Shown: positions 36,236-45,967, counted from the first letter of the stretch. The stretch: DNA of 64,000 nucleotides from Desulfovibrio sp. 86 (GCF_902702915.1 NZ_LR738849.1:1178001-1242000); one strand, 5' to 3'. Notes: a model not told the origin generated them from the sequence alone. A program made the numbers and translations.

Positions 36236-37405
36236 ATGAAATTGTTCAAGTTGGCGACTGCTTGTGCTCTCACACTCTTTATGGGGCAGGCGGCCCTTGC
36301 GGCGGAACAGCCCATCAAGATAGGCTTCCCCATTCCCCTTACCGGCGAAATCCCCAAGGTAGGCGAAGGCTCAAAATTTGCGGCCGAAATGTTGAAGGAA
36401 GAAATCAACGCCAAGGGCGGCCTCAAGGTTGGGGATAAACTCTATCCCCTCGAATTTATTTATGAAGACAACGAGTCCAAGCCCGAATCCGCAGTCAACG
36501 TCACCCTCAAGCTCATTGAGCGCGACAAGGTTCACGCCATCGTGGGCCCGCAGTCTTCGCGTCAGGCCGTTCCCGCCGGTGGCGTGGCCAATGACGAAGA
36601 AGTGCCGCTGATCACTCCCTGGTCCACCAATCCTGACGCCACCAACGGACGCCCCTGGGTGTTCCGCGGCGCATTTCTTGACCCCTTCCAGGCGCCTGTA
36701 GCGGTGGACTTCGCCACCAAGCAGTTCAAGGCCAAAAAGGCCGCTGTGCTCTTTGAAGTGTCCAACGACTACTCCAAGGGTCTGGCCGACAACTTCAAGA
36801 CTGCCTTTGAAAAAGTGCACGGCAAGGGCTCCGTGGTCGCCATGGAATCCCACGGCCCCAAGGATCAGGACTTTTCTGCCCAGTTGACCAAGATCATCGC
36901 GGCCAAGCCCGACTTTATCTTTGTGCCTGAAAACTACAGCTTTGCGGCGCTTATCGTGCCCCAGGCGCGCGACCTTGGCTACAAGGGCCCCTTCATGGGT
37001 TCCGACGCCTGGGGTTCCGCCGAACTGTTCAACCTTTGCGGCAAAGACTGCGTGGGCCAGTATTTCTCCACCCACTACACGGCTGAAGGCGCAACGGGCA
37101 AGACCAAGGAATTCATCGACAAGTACAAGGCCAAGTACGGCTATGTGCCCGACGATGTCGCCGCCCTTACCTGGGACTCCATCAACATCGTGCTCAAGGC
37201 CATTCAGAACGCTGGCAAGGTTGACCCCGACCTCAAGAAGGAACGCAAAATTATCCGTGACAACATGGCTTCTCTTGCAAACTTTGACGGCATCACTGGC
37301 AGCATGAAGTTCGACGCCAACCACGACCCCATCAAATGCGCCGTCATCGTGCGCGTTACCGAAAGTGGCAGCTTCGCCTTCGTTGAATCCGTCTGCCCCA
37401 AATAG
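36236..37405 (+). CDS. livK: Branched-chain amino-acid ABC transporter, periplasmic binding protein
   Basis: 389 aa. A signal peptide (LATACALTLFMGQAALA) is followed by a type I periplasmic-binding fold: IKIGFPIPLTGEIPKVGEG, FIYEDNESKPESAVN, AIVGPQSSRQAVPAG, VPLITPWSTNPDAT and FMGSDAWGSAELF. It captures the ligand, probably leucine/isoleucine/valine or a related amino acid, and hands it to LivHM. It is the first gene of livKHMGF, with GGGAGG before the ATG. A hairpin between it and livH probably lets it be made in excess. Confidence 0.9.
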   Translation: MKLFKLATACALTLFMGQAALAAEQPIKIGFPIPLTGEIPKVGEGSKFAAEMLKEEINAKGGLKVGDKLYPLEFIYEDNESKPESAVNVTLKLIERDKVHAIVGPQSSRQAVPAGGVANDEEVPLITPWSTNPDATNGRPWVFRGAFLDPFQAPVAVDFATKQFKAKKAAVLFEVSNDYSKGLADNFKTAFEKVHGKGSVVAMESHGPKDQDFSAQLTKIIAAKPDFIFVPENYSFAALIVPQARDLGYKGPFMGSDAWGSAELFNLCGKDCVGQYFSTHYTAEGATGKTKEFIDKYKAKYGYVPDDVAALTWDSINIVLKAIQNAGKVDPDLKKERKIIRDNMASLANFDGITGSMKFDANHDPIKCAVIVRVTESGSFAFVESVCPK

Positions 37406-37440
37406 CCAAACCTGCTGACAAGCCTGGGATGGCAGGCCGT

Positions 37441-37465
37441 GTGCGCCCGCGGGGGGCGGGCGCAC
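37441..37465 (+). terminator. Hairpin between livK and livH
   Basis: GTGCGCCCGC / GCGGGCGCAC with loop GGGGG and no clean T-run. It may stabilise the livK message or partly terminate. Confidence 0.5.
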
Positions 37466-37586
37466 GCGGCGCACACTGCCCGAGGGTTTTTTTGGCGCAC
37501 GCCGCGCATATGGGCCAAGGCCCATCCCCTCTGTGCGACCTGAAGCCGAAACAAACCCCAACTGCTGATACCGAATCGGGTGCCCT

Positions 37587-38501
37587 ATGGACTTTTTTTT
37601 GCAGCAGATGCTCAACGCACTGCAATGGGGAAGTTTTTACGCGCTTATAGCCTTGGGTTACACCCTGGTTTACGGCGTTCTTCGGCTCATCAACTTTGCC
37701 CATGGCGATATTTTCATGGTGGGCGCATACATCGCGTTTTTTGTCTCAACCTGGCTCATTTCCGGTAACGGCCTTGGCCTGCCGCAGCATACCGTGCTTT
37801 GGCTCACCATTCCCCTGACCATGATTCTTACGGCCTTTGTGGGCGTAACCATCGAGCGCGTGGCTTACCGGCCTCTGCGCCGCAAGGGCGCGCACCGCCT
37901 GTACGTGGTCATTACGGCCCTCATGTGCGGCCTTATTCTTGAAAACGGCAACCTGGCCCTTTTGGGGGCCACCAAGCGCAAACTTCCCGAGCTCATCGAC
38001 AAGACCGTCTACTCCATCGGTCCCCTGGTCATCACCAACCTCAAGCTCTGGGTTATTGCGGCGGCCATCCTTGTTTTCATAGCCTTGCAGACCATCGTCA
38101 CGCGCACCAAGGTGGGCATGGCCATGCGCGCCGTGTCCTGGGACCGCTTCGCCCTGCCCCTTATGGGCATACCTCTGGACAGCGTCATTGTGGTCACTTT
38201 TATTCTCGGCTCCGGCATCGCCGGGCTGGGGGGCATGCTCTTTGCCATGTGCTATCCCACACTTGAACCCTACATGGGGGCCATGATCGGCTGGAAAGCC
38301 TTTATCGCCGCCGTGGTGGGCGGCATTGGCGACATACGTGGAGCATTTGTGGGCGGCTTTTTGCTGGCGTTTGTGGAGATTATGGTGGTGGCTTTTCTGC
38401 CTTCAACCTATATGGACCTGTTCTCCTTCACCATCCTGCTGCTCATTCTGTGGATGCGGCCCACAGGCATTTTCGGAACCCCCCAAACGACCAAAATCTA
38501 G
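37587..38501 (+). CDS. livH: Branched-chain amino-acid ABC transporter permease LivH
   Basis: 304-aa inner-membrane permease with about eight helices. Family blocks include LQWGSFYALIALGYTLVYGVLRLINFAHGD at the start and the coupling-helix region GMAMRAVSWDR...LMGIPLDSVIVVTFILGSGIAGLGG. It forms the membrane channel with LivM. livM starts 13 bases after its stop. Confidence 0.93.
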   Translation: MDFFLQQMLNALQWGSFYALIALGYTLVYGVLRLINFAHGDIFMVGAYIAFFVSTWLISGNGLGLPQHTVLWLTIPLTMILTAFVGVTIERVAYRPLRRKGAHRLYVVITALMCGLILENGNLALLGATKRKLPELIDKTVYSIGPLVITNLKLWVIAAAILVFIALQTIVTRTKVGMAMRAVSWDRFALPLMGIPLDSVIVVTFILGSGIAGLGGMLFAMCYPTLEPYMGAMIGWKAFIAAVVGGIGDIRGAFVGGFLLAFVEIMVVAFLPSTYMDLFSFTILLLILWMRPTGIFGTPQTTKI

Positions 38502-38513
38502 CCGGAGTCTGAG

Positions 38514-39674
38514 ATGCTCACCATTGTGCAAATATTGCTTGCTATCCTCGCCCTGCTCTGCTTCGGATATGCTATAAAACGGGTCGTCTGTCAGAAGAAA
38601 ATCGATTGTCTGCTGTTCCTGATCCTCGGCGTGGCGCTCATCTGCGCCGAGCACTTCGCATGGCTGGACGGCTACTGGCTTTCCGTACTCAAATTTATGG
38701 GCATCAACATCGTCTTTGCCGCCAGTCTCAACCTGGTCAACGGCTATATGGGCGAATTTTCCTGTGGTCACGCGGGCTTCATGTGCGTTGGAGCCTACGT
38801 GGGCGGCCTTATTTCCATCATCCTGTTTACACAGAACAAGCTGCTGGGCGCTCCGCTGCTCCCGCCCGAGATGGCTCCGCTGCTCTTTCCCCTGATCATT
38901 CTGGTGGCGGGCTGCGCGGCGGCCATCTTTGGCCTGCTGGTGGCCCTGCCCTCGTTCAAGACACGTGACGACTACCTGGCCATCATCACCATCGCGGCCA
39001 ACTACATCATCATCGCCGTGATCATCAATATCGACGTCGTGGGCGGCCCGCGCGGCCTTTCGGGCATGCGCGCCACCGTGCGCGCCATGGAGCGCGTGGC
39101 CGACGTGCCCTGGATGATGATCTGGGTCGTGCTGCTTGTCATGGTGTCTGTCATGATGCTCTTCAGGCTGGTCAACAGCACTCTGGGCAAGGGCATACCC
39201 GCCGTTTGCCAGAACGAGGTCGCCGCAGAAATCATGAGTGTCAACACCAAGAAGGTCAAACTTGTGGCCTTTATGGTTTCGGCAGGCATCGCCGGCATGG
39301 CTGGCGCGGTATACGCCCACATGTTCAGTTCCATTTACGCCAACAGTTTCGGCATCATGAAGTCCACGGAGGCCATGGTTATGGTCTATCTGGGCGGCAT
39401 GGGCTCGCTTTCCGGCTCCGTCATGGCGGCCATCCTCTTTACCCTGCTCATCGAAGTGCTGCGCTTCGCGCTGCCCGCCCTGAGCGACCTCTTGCACACC
39501 CTGCCCTTTGTGCCCGACAGCTTCATGATCAGCCAGGAATGGAAGTGGGTGCTTATTCCCCTTATCCTCATCCTGCTCATGCAATTCCGTCCCGAAGGGC
39601 TTTTGGGCAACCGCGAACTTACCCAGGTCTTTCCCCGGCTGAAAAGACTGCTCACCACCGCCCGCGTAGAATAA
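38514..39674 (+). CDS. livM: Branched-chain amino-acid ABC transporter permease LivM
   Basis: 386-aa polytopic permease partner of LivH. It shows the LivM blocks NLVNGYMGEFSCGHAGFMCVGAYVGG, the ATPase-docking stretch (TLGKGIPAVCQNEVAAEIMSVNTKKVKL) and MVYLGGMGSLSGSVMAA. The first ~45 residues are an extra hydrophobic leader. It is preceded by livH and followed by livG after 68 bases. Confidence 0.92.
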   Translation: MLTIVQILLAILALLCFGYAIKRVVCQKKIDCLLFLILGVALICAEHFAWLDGYWLSVLKFMGINIVFAASLNLVNGYMGEFSCGHAGFMCVGAYVGGLISIILFTQNKLLGAPLLPPEMAPLLFPLIILVAGCAAAIFGLLVALPSFKTRDDYLAIITIAANYIIIAVIINIDVVGGPRGLSGMRATVRAMERVADVPWMMIWVVLLVMVSVMMLFRLVNSTLGKGIPAVCQNEVAAEIMSVNTKKVKLVAFMVSAGIAGMAGAVYAHMFSSIYANSFGIMKSTEAMVMVYLGGMGSLSGSVMAAILFTLLIEVLRFALPALSDLLHTLPFVPDSFMISQEWKWVLIPLILILLMQFRPEGLLGNRELTQVFPRLKRLLTTARVE

Positions 39675-39742
39675 CCGGCGGCGGCAAATCATGGTTGTAC
39701 GGACAAAATCCCTGATGACCGACAACATACTGGGGGCAAACC

Positions 39743-40513
39743 TTGGCACTGCTTGAAATGAAAGACGTGACGCAACGCTTCGGCGGACTTATCGCGCTGT
39801 CATGCTTCAACATACGGATTGAGGAAAACAGCCTGACGGGCCTTATCGGGCCCAACGGCGCTGGCAAAACCACTGTGTTCAACCTGGCTTCTGGATTTTA
39901 TCACGCCAGCGAGGGCGGCATTATCTTTGACGGCTACAAGTACGACTCCAAACTTGAGCCGCATGAGGTCACAAATCTGGGCATGGCCCGCACCTTTCAG
40001 AATATCCGCCTGTGGAGCGACATGACGGTTCTGGACAATATCTGCGTGTCGCAATACAGCCGCCTCGGCTATGGCCTGCTGGACGCGTGGTTCAATACGG
40101 GCCGTTACGGCCGCGAAGAAAAGCGCGTGAAAGACAAGGCCTCCCACATCCTGGAGGTAATGGAACTCAGCGACGTGGCGGAGGAAATGCCCAAGAACCT
40201 GCCCTATGGTCTGCAACGCCGTGTGGAACTGGCCCGCGCCCTTTCCACGGACCCCAAGCTGCTCCTGCTGGACGAACCGGCGGCCGGGCTCAACTCCTCG
40301 GACGTGGACGGTCTGATCAAGCACATCGGCTGGATTTACGACCAGTTCAAAATCGCCATCTGGATGATCGAACACCAGATGAAGGTGGTCATGTCGCTGT
40401 GTCAGCACATCACCGTGATGGAGTTCGGGCAGATCATCGCCAGCGGCACGCCACAGGAAATCCAAAGCAACCCGGATGTCATCAAGGCATATCTGGGCGA
40501 CGAAAACGTGTAA
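39743..40513 (+). CDS. livG: Branched-chain amino-acid ABC transporter ATPase LivG
   Basis: 256 aa. Walker A GPNGAGKTT, signature YGLQRRVELARAL, Walker B LLLLDEPAAGL and the LivG-type C-terminal extension QIIASGTPQEIQSNPDVIKAYLG are present. The chosen start is TTG at 39743, with TGGGGG six bases upstream, which gives the usual MALLEMKDVTQRFGG opening; an ATG five codons later is possible. Confidence 0.93.
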   Translation: MALLEMKDVTQRFGGLIALSCFNIRIEENSLTGLIGPNGAGKTTVFNLASGFYHASEGGIIFDGYKYDSKLEPHEVTNLGMARTFQNIRLWSDMTVLDNICVSQYSRLGYGLLDAWFNTGRYGREEKRVKDKASHILEVMELSDVAEEMPKNLPYGLQRRVELARALSTDPKLLLLDEPAAGLNSSDVDGLIKHIGWIYDQFKIAIWMIEHQMKVVMSLCQHITVMEFGQIIASGTPQEIQSNPDVIKAYLGDENV

Positions 40514-40522
40514 GGGGGCGAC

Positions 40523-41245
40523 ATGTTGCTGGAAGTTGAAAATCTCTACGCGGGATACGGCAAGATCGAAGCCCTGCACGGCATCTCCTTTCATGTGAAC
40601 GAAGGCGAAATTGTCACGCTCATCGGGGCCAACGGCGCGGGCAAGTCCACTACGCTCAAGGCAGTCATGCGGCTTACGCCGCCGGAATCGCCCACGGTGT
40701 TCAGCGGCGACATCCGTTTCAAGGGCAAATCCATCCTCAAGACCGAGGCGCACAACGTGGTGGCCCATCTGAAAATGGACCTCGTGCCCGAAGGCAGACA
40801 CATTTTCGGCAACCTCACCGTGCATGAAAACCTCAAGCTTGCCACGTGGACACGCAAGGGCAGCGGCATTGAAAAGGACATGGACAGGGTTTTTGACCTG
40901 TTCCCCCGTCTTCAGGAACGCATGCACCAGCGCAGCGACACCCTCTCCGGCGGCGAACAGCAGATGCTGGCCGTTGGCCGGGCGCTCATGACGGACTGCT
41001 CTGTCATTCTTCTGGACGAACCCTCCATGGGGCTTTCGCCCCTGCTCATGTACGACATGTTCCGCACTTTCAAAAAGCTCAACAGCGAAGGACTCACGGT
41101 TGTCGTTGTGGAGCAGAACGCCCGCCTGGCCCTCCAGGTGGCAGACCGGGGGTATGTGCTGGATACAGGATCCATCGTGGCCCAGGGCACGGCGGCGGAA
41201 CTGGCCGATACCCCTGAAATAAAAGCGGCCTATCTGGGCGCGTAA
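40523..41245 (+). CDS. livF: Branched-chain amino-acid ABC transporter ATPase LivF
   Basis: 240 aa. Walker A GANGAGKST, signature LSGGEQQMLAVGRAL and Walker B VILLDEPSMGLSP, with the LivF block DLVPEGRHIFGNLTVHENL. It pairs with LivG to drive uptake. It begins nine bases after livG and ends the operon. Confidence 0.95.
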   Translation: MLLEVENLYAGYGKIEALHGISFHVNEGEIVTLIGANGAGKSTTLKAVMRLTPPESPTVFSGDIRFKGKSILKTEAHNVVAHLKMDLVPEGRHIFGNLTVHENLKLATWTRKGSGIEKDMDRVFDLFPRLQERMHQRSDTLSGGEQQMLAVGRALMTDCSVILLDEPSMGLSPLLMYDMFRTFKKLNSEGLTVVVVEQNARLALQVADRGYVLDTGSIVAQGTAAELADTPEIKAAYLGA

Positions 41246-41258
41246 CAGCAGGCACAAC

Positions 41259-41294
41259 TGCCGGATTCCGTCCTACCTTTCCGGAATTCCGGCA
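41259..41294 (+). terminator. Weak hairpin after livF
   Basis: TGCCGGATTCCG pairs with CGGAATTCCGGCA (one bulge). No T-run follows. The remaining gap to 41603 holds only the repeat at 41449. Confidence 0.35.
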
Positions 41295-41448
41295 ACAACA
41301 GCCAAGCGGAGCCAGCATCCCTCCGCCCCCACAAGAAGCCATGGCTTTCTGTACAGGGGCGACACAAAGGGGTATGCTGGCTCTGCTGCTTTTCTGTATT
41401 TGAGCAATGTAACTTTTACATTGCCCTAGTGGCCGCGTGAGCAGACGT

Positions 41449-41541
41449 TAGAGCAATTTCAAAGTGAAATTGCTCTAAAAATTGCATCATCCGGCAGAAT
41501 GACAACTTGAAATGTACAGCATTTCAAGGATACTCTGATCT
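41449..41541. repeat. TAGAGCA-family element
   Basis: A 29-bp perfect core TAGAGCAATTTCAAAG.../...TTGCTCTA at 41449-41477, then a half-element with CTTGAAATG / CATTTCAAG to 41541. Confidence 0.75.
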
Positions 41542-41603
41542 GACATTTCTGTGCACTGAAACGCCCACCGTACCTCGGCACTGGCTACGCACACGGAGGA
41601 AGC

Positions 41604-42008
41604 ATGAAACAAGAACACGCCATCAATCCCGCCCTGACCCAGCTTACCCAATGGCTGCGCCAACGCCACGCTCAGGTGCTGCAGGCCGAGGCAAAAGCCC
41701 TGCAATATCTTGACGAGGGCGACGCCACCAGCCACAATGCCTGCATGCGCCAGAAGGCCGAACTGCTGAGCACCATGGCTGAAGACGCCAAGCCCATGCT
41801 TGAATTTCTGCCCGGCGAACTGCGGTTCAATCTGGCCATGGCTCTGGAAAAGTTTTCCTCCAGCGCCCGTATGGCTCTACGGCTCAATTCCATATTCTAT
41901 ATGGGCGCCCTGCTTTACCCGGACGACCACGTAAAAGGCGAGCCAGACAACCTGATACTGTGCATTGAACGCATTGAAAAACAGGGCGAAGGCTTCCAAC
42001 ACGACTAG
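41604..42008 (+). CDS. Conserved-looking hypothetical protein
   Basis: 134 aa, soluble and mostly helical (LTQLTQWLRQRHAQVLQAEAKAL; ELLSTMAEDAKPML; LIILCIERIEKQG-like end). I recognise no family. GGAGGA lies before the ATG, and composition matches neighbours. It is flanked by repeats on both sides, so it is probably transcribed alone. Confidence 0.6.
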   Translation: MKQEHAINPALTQLTQWLRQRHAQVLQAEAKALQYLDEGDATSHNACMRQKAELLSTMAEDAKPMLEFLPGELRFNLAMALEKFSSSARMALRLNSIFYMGALLYPDDHVKGEPDNLILCIERIEKQGEGFQHD

Positions 42009-42119
42009 GCTTCGCCGTTTGCAACGCCCCAGCCGCGTGTTCAGTCGTCAGCCGTAAAGGCGCAGACCCGGTTCAGCTCTGGCCCCAAAGCCTGCGGATA
42101 AAGCACGCACCGCCCTGCC

Positions 42120-42392
42120 TAGAGCAATTTCACTAGCGATGCTGTCGCCATCCGTAAGGCTTCTTCGTCGCCTAACGGCTGCCGCTTGAAATTGCTCTGC
42201 TGACGCGAAGGCGGCAGCCGCCACGAAGTGGCGTGGATTCTGGCGAGCTTTAGCCGTTGCGACGAAGGAAGCTACGGATTAAGACAGCAATTGGTTAATA
42301 GAGCGAGCAGCCTGCTGATGGCTGGCGCAAACCACGCTTTTCGCCTGAATGATGCGTTGAAACAAGGAGTGTTTCAAAAGCAAACTGCTCTA
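42120..42392. repeat. Large (273-bp) TAGAGCA-family element
   Basis: Bounded by TAGAGCAATTTC and CAAACTGCTCTA, with nested inverted repeats including CCACGAAGTGG and GTTGAAACAAGGAGTGTTTCAA. It shares the GGCGTGGATTC and CGCCTGAATGA blocks with the copy at 11746. It fills most of the 42009-42577 gap; no gene is seen there. Confidence 0.7.
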
Positions 42393-42577
42393 GTGTCCCG
42401 TGGCACGCTGAAGCCAGCACCTGCCGCACCGATCTAAAACAGCGGATGACAGAACACTTGTCAAAGGTCTTTGTGGACTTATTTCAAATTTACACGCTGC
42501 CCGCAGGGCGGCGCAACTAGCATACAACCCCGCCCGGCATGGGGCCGCGCGGCTTCAGAACCTCCAAGGAGTACCGC

Positions 42578-43003
42578 ATGACGCGCACCCTAGATTTACC
42601 CGATATATCGGCCATGCTGAAAATATCTCTGCTTCCCCTTCTGGCGGCCCTCATCCTCATGGCATCCCCAGTCCATGCCATGCCCGGCATGGGCAGCGGC
42701 GAAGGCGGCGGCATGGGCGACAAGTTCAGCCAGATGGATACCAATAAAGACGGCAAGGTCAGCCGTGAAGAGTTCAAGGCGGCCTTTCCCAACATGAGGG
42801 ATGAAGCCTTTGTGGCCATAGACAAGGACGGCGACGGCTTCATTTCCGTTGACGAATGGAATGCCTTCATGAAGGACCATTCTTCCGGCATGCGCCCCAA
42901 TACCATGAATAATGGCCCCATGCCCACTGTTCCCGGCAATCCGATGATGCCCAATCCCGGCAGTCCCGAACTGCCGCTGGTCACGCCGCCCAATGGCAAC
43001 TAA
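42578..43003 (+). CDS. Exported EF-hand calcium-binding protein
   Basis: 141 aa. A signal peptide (SLLPLLAALILMASPVHA) is followed by a Gly/Met-rich linker and two EF-hands: DTNKDGKVSREEF and DKDGDGFISVDEW, each with the full set of Ca2+-ligating positions. The tail is Pro/Asn/Met-rich (NNGPMPTVPGNPMMPNPG), suggesting an unstructured extension. AAGGA lies before the ATG; an ATG at 42614 is an alternative. Its 3' end overlaps the next gene by 11 bases. Function is unknown beyond probable periplasmic Ca2+ binding. Confidence 0.8.
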   Translation: MTRTLDLPDISAMLKISLLPLLAALILMASPVHAMPGMGSGEGGGMGDKFSQMDTNKDGKVSREEFKAAFPNMRDEAFVAIDKDGDGFISVDEWNAFMKDHSSGMRPNTMNNGPMPTVPGNPMMPNPGSPELPLVTPPNGN

Positions 43004-45386
43004 GCGCTCTGGACCGGCCTTTTCCGAGCCCCGGCGTTCCACTGCGAATGCCGGGGCCGCTTCTGTTTCCGGGCCTCAGTCCCGGTCTGAGTCGAGGTCT
43101 GAGTCACGATCACAACACGGCGCACAATCTAAGGCGCAACACAGGCCAAAGCATGGGCATCAGCCCGGGCCGCAGTCCAGTTCATTGGCCGGGGTGCAGT
43201 CTGCGGTACAGTCCGGGCCGTTACCCGCCGGGGAACAGCCCCTCTTTGTGCCCATGAGCGCGGCCGAAATGCACGCTCTTGGCTGGGACAGTCTGGACGT
43301 GCTCTTCATCACCGGCGACGCCTATGTGGATCACCCCTCCTTCGGCAGCGTTCTGCTGGCGCGCTGGCTGATCCACCACGGCTACCGCGCGGGCATTGTG
43401 GCCCAGCCGCGATGGGAAACCCCCGACGACCTTCTGGTCATGGGCAGACCACGCCTGTTCGCCGGCGTCAGCGCTGGCGCGCTGGATTCCCTGCTGGCCC
43501 ACTACACGGCCTTTCGCAAAAAGCGCCATGACGACGCCTACACCCCTGGCGGTCAAGCGGGCGCGCGCCCCAACAGGGCCTGCCTGGTATACGCCAATCT
43601 GGCGCGCCGGGCCTTTCCCGGCCTGCCCCTGGTGCTTGGCGGCATTGAGGGCAGCCTGCGGCGCGTGAGCCATTACGACTTCTGGACAGACTCGCTGCGC
43701 AAGCCCATTCTTATGGACGCCAAGGCCGACCTGCTCATCTGGGGCATGGGAGAGCGCGCCACCCTGGAATGCGCCCAGCGGCTGGACGCCGGGGAAAATT
43801 TGCGCGGCATACCCGGCACAGCCTGGTTGGACAAGCTGGAGCAGACCCCCGACGGCCCGCGCCCGGCCAACCTGCCGCCGAAAATGACCCAGGCCCCCTG
43901 CGTGCCCCTGCCCGGCCACGAAGAAATCCTGGCTGATCCCGTCAAACTGCTGACCATGACGCAGGAGCTGGAACGCCAGGTGCACAGACTGGACGCCTGG
44001 GCCTTTCAGCCCGTGGGCGACCGCGCCGTGGTGCTGGCCCGCCCGGCTCCGCCCCTGACCACGCAGGAAATGGACGCCCTGTATGAAATCCCCTTTACCC
44101 GGCGGCCTCACCCCAGCTACAAGGAAGCCATCCCGGCGGCGGAAATGATGCGCACCAGCATTACCAGCCATCGCGGCTGCGGCGGCGGCTGCTCCTTCTG
44201 CTCGCTGGCCCTGCATCAGGGCCGTCGCATCAGCTCCCGGTCCGAAGCTTCCGTGCTGGACGAGGCACGTCAGCTTGGGCAGGAAAACATGGCCCGTGGC
44301 AAGGGGCCTGTGGCCATTTCGGACGTGGGCGGACCCACGGCCAACATGTGGCAGGGCTATTGCGCCCTTGACCGGGCGGAAATCACCCGCGAAGATCATA
44401 CGCCGCCCGTTGAAACCTCCACGGTGCAAAGCCCCGAACACCACAGCGCCGCGCACGCCCCGGCAGACGCGCCCGCCAGGAGCCGCTGCCGACGGGCAAG
44501 CTGCTGTTACCCTACGGTATGCAAATTTTTCACAACGCCGCAAAACAGGCATGTGGGCCTGCTGCGCAAGGTCGCGGCACTGCCCGAAGTCAAGCAGGCC
44601 CGCGTTGCCAGCGGCGTTCGCGCTGACCTGGCCCTGCGTGACGCCGCCGCCCTGGCCGCCTACACGGGCGAGTTCACGGGCGGGCAACTCAAGGTCGCGC
44701 CCGAACACTGCGCCACCGGCGTGCTCTCGCTCATGCGCAAGCCGCCCCTGGAAGTCTTTGAGGCCTTTCTGGCCAGCTTTGTGCGCCAGAGCAAGGCGGC
44801 AGGACGCGAACAGTACGTTGTTCCCTACCTTATGAGCGGCTTCCCCGGCTGTACGGACGACGACATGCGCACCCTCGCCCACTGGCTGCGCCAGCGCAAC
44901 TGGAATCCACGCCAGACCCAGTGCTTTATCCCCACACCCGGCACCATTGCCACGGCCATGTTTTACTGCGGCAAAAACGAGGCCGGGGAAGACATCTACG
45001 TGGCCCGAACCGATGCCCAGCGCCTGCGGCAGCACGGCCTGCTCATGCCCGGCAGAAGTCCGGGTGACGAGGACGGCAACCGCCCACGGCGCGGCAACGA
45101 AGGCCACGCCCGCAACAATGACGCCAATGCCCGTCGCCAAACACCCGGCGGCAGACAAGGTCGTGATGATCGGCCCGACGCCCGACGTGACGGCCGACCC
45201 GATACCCGACGTGACGCCCAACATGATGCCCAACATGACGCCCGACGTGCCCCCAGGCGTGATGCGGACGCGGCCCAGGCCAGACCCCCGGAAAAGACGG
45301 GCCAGAAACCCGGCAGACAGGGCGGTCGCTCAAATGAAAACAGGCAGGATAGTCGCAAGCTTCCGGCCCCTGGACGCCGCGCCTGA
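42993..45386 (+). CDS. YgiQ-family radical SAM protein
   Basis: 797 aa. The UPF0313/YgiQ core starts near residue 85 (DVLFITGDAYVDHPSFG), includes YANLARRAFPGLPLVLGGIEGSLRR, and has the radical SAM cluster motif CGGGCSFC within TSHRGCGGGCSFCSLALHQGR. The family's reaction is not established. Both termini are unusual: residues ~20-60 are Ser/Arg/Gln/His repeats, and the last ~120 residues are an Arg/Asp/Ala/Gln low-complexity tail (RRDGRPDTRRDAQHDAQHDA). An Ala/Pro/His/Arg-rich insert also follows the central block. It overlaps the EF-hand gene's stop; ATG at 42993. Confidence 0.87.
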   Translation: MATKRSGPAFSEPRRSTANAGAASVSGPQSRSESRSESRSQHGAQSKAQHRPKHGHQPGPQSSSLAGVQSAVQSGPLPAGEQPLFVPMSAAEMHALGWDSLDVLFITGDAYVDHPSFGSVLLARWLIHHGYRAGIVAQPRWETPDDLLVMGRPRLFAGVSAGALDSLLAHYTAFRKKRHDDAYTPGGQAGARPNRACLVYANLARRAFPGLPLVLGGIEGSLRRVSHYDFWTDSLRKPILMDAKADLLIWGMGERATLECAQRLDAGENLRGIPGTAWLDKLEQTPDGPRPANLPPKMTQAPCVPLPGHEEILADPVKLLTMTQELERQVHRLDAWAFQPVGDRAVVLARPAPPLTTQEMDALYEIPFTRRPHPSYKEAIPAAEMMRTSITSHRGCGGGCSFCSLALHQGRRISSRSEASVLDEARQLGQENMARGKGPVAISDVGGPTANMWQGYCALDRAEITREDHTPPVETSTVQSPEHHSAAHAPADAPARSRCRRASCCYPTVCKFFTTPQNRHVGLLRKVAALPEVKQARVASGVRADLALRDAAALAAYTGEFTGGQLKVAPEHCATGVLSLMRKPPLEVFEAFLASFVRQSKAAGREQYVVPYLMSGFPGCTDDDMRTLAHWLRQRNWNPRQTQCFIPTPGTIATAMFYCGKNEAGEDIYVARTDAQRLRQHGLLMPGRSPGDEDGNRPRRGNEGHARNNDANARRQTPGGRQGRDDRPDARRDGRPDTRRDAQHDAQHDARRAPRRDADAAQARPPEKTGQKPGRQGGRSNENRQDSRKLPAPGRRA

Positions 45387-45431
45387 CACACAGAAGCGTA
45401 GTGAACAGAAAAATGACGGGCAGGAGAATCT

Positions 45432-45659
45432 ATGCCGCAAAATCTTGAAGATCGCCTTACCAGACTGGAAGAACTGACTTTTTTCCAGGAAGAGCGCATC
45501 GAAAAACTCGACGCGGCCCTTATGGCCCAGCAAAGCCAACTGGACGCCGTGGAGCAGGAATTGGCCAGCGCCCGCACAGTCATTCGCGCCCTGCGCGACA
45601 AGATGGCCGAGCAGCCGGAAAACGGCCTGCCGCCGCACTTTATGCCCGAGCGCTGGTAA
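45432..45659 (+). CDS. slyX: SlyX-like protein
   Basis: 75 aa forming one coiled coil (LEDRLTRLEELTFFQEERIEKLDAAL) and ending LPPHFMPERW, close to the PPHY-type SlyX C-terminus. SlyX's role is unknown. AGGAG precedes the ATG; it lies 45 bases after the radical SAM gene and may share its transcript. Confidence 0.85.
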   Translation: MPQNLEDRLTRLEELTFFQEERIEKLDAALMAQQSQLDAVEQELASARTVIRALRDKMAEQPENGLPPHFMPERW

Positions 45660-45690
45660 TATGAAATCGCTGTTGTAGGGAAAATGCTCT

Positions 45691-45731
45691 GTGGGGGAGG
45701 GACCCTTTTAAAAAAGGGTCTCCTCCCCCAC
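45691..45731 (+). terminator. Terminator cassette (copy 5), after slyX
   Basis: GTGGGGGAGGGACCCTTTT / AAAAAGGGTCTCCTCCCCCAC, followed by the CCCCCTCCCCCTAAAACG tail. Confidence 0.8.
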
Positions 45732-45854
45732 ACCCCCTCCCCCTAAAACGTTTATGTGTAGGTGAGTCAACGCTGAAGATGACCAGGTCTGAAACGATTC
45801 CCTACAGTGGCGTCTTCCAGAGTCACGCAATTTCAAAGACAGTTGACTCTACAG

Positions 45855-45893
45855 AAATAGGCCCGCACTTCGAAGAAGTGCGGGCCTATTTAT
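45855..45893. terminator. 17-bp perfect hairpin, bidirectional terminator
   Basis: AAATAGGCCCGCACTTC pairs with GAAGTGCGGGCCTATTT around GAA. Confidence 0.7.
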
Positions 45894-45967
45894 TCATAAA
45901 AGCTGGCTGCGATTGCGACAGCCTCCGTCAGGTCAGAAGAGTGAATATTCTCAATGCGAGAATGCTC

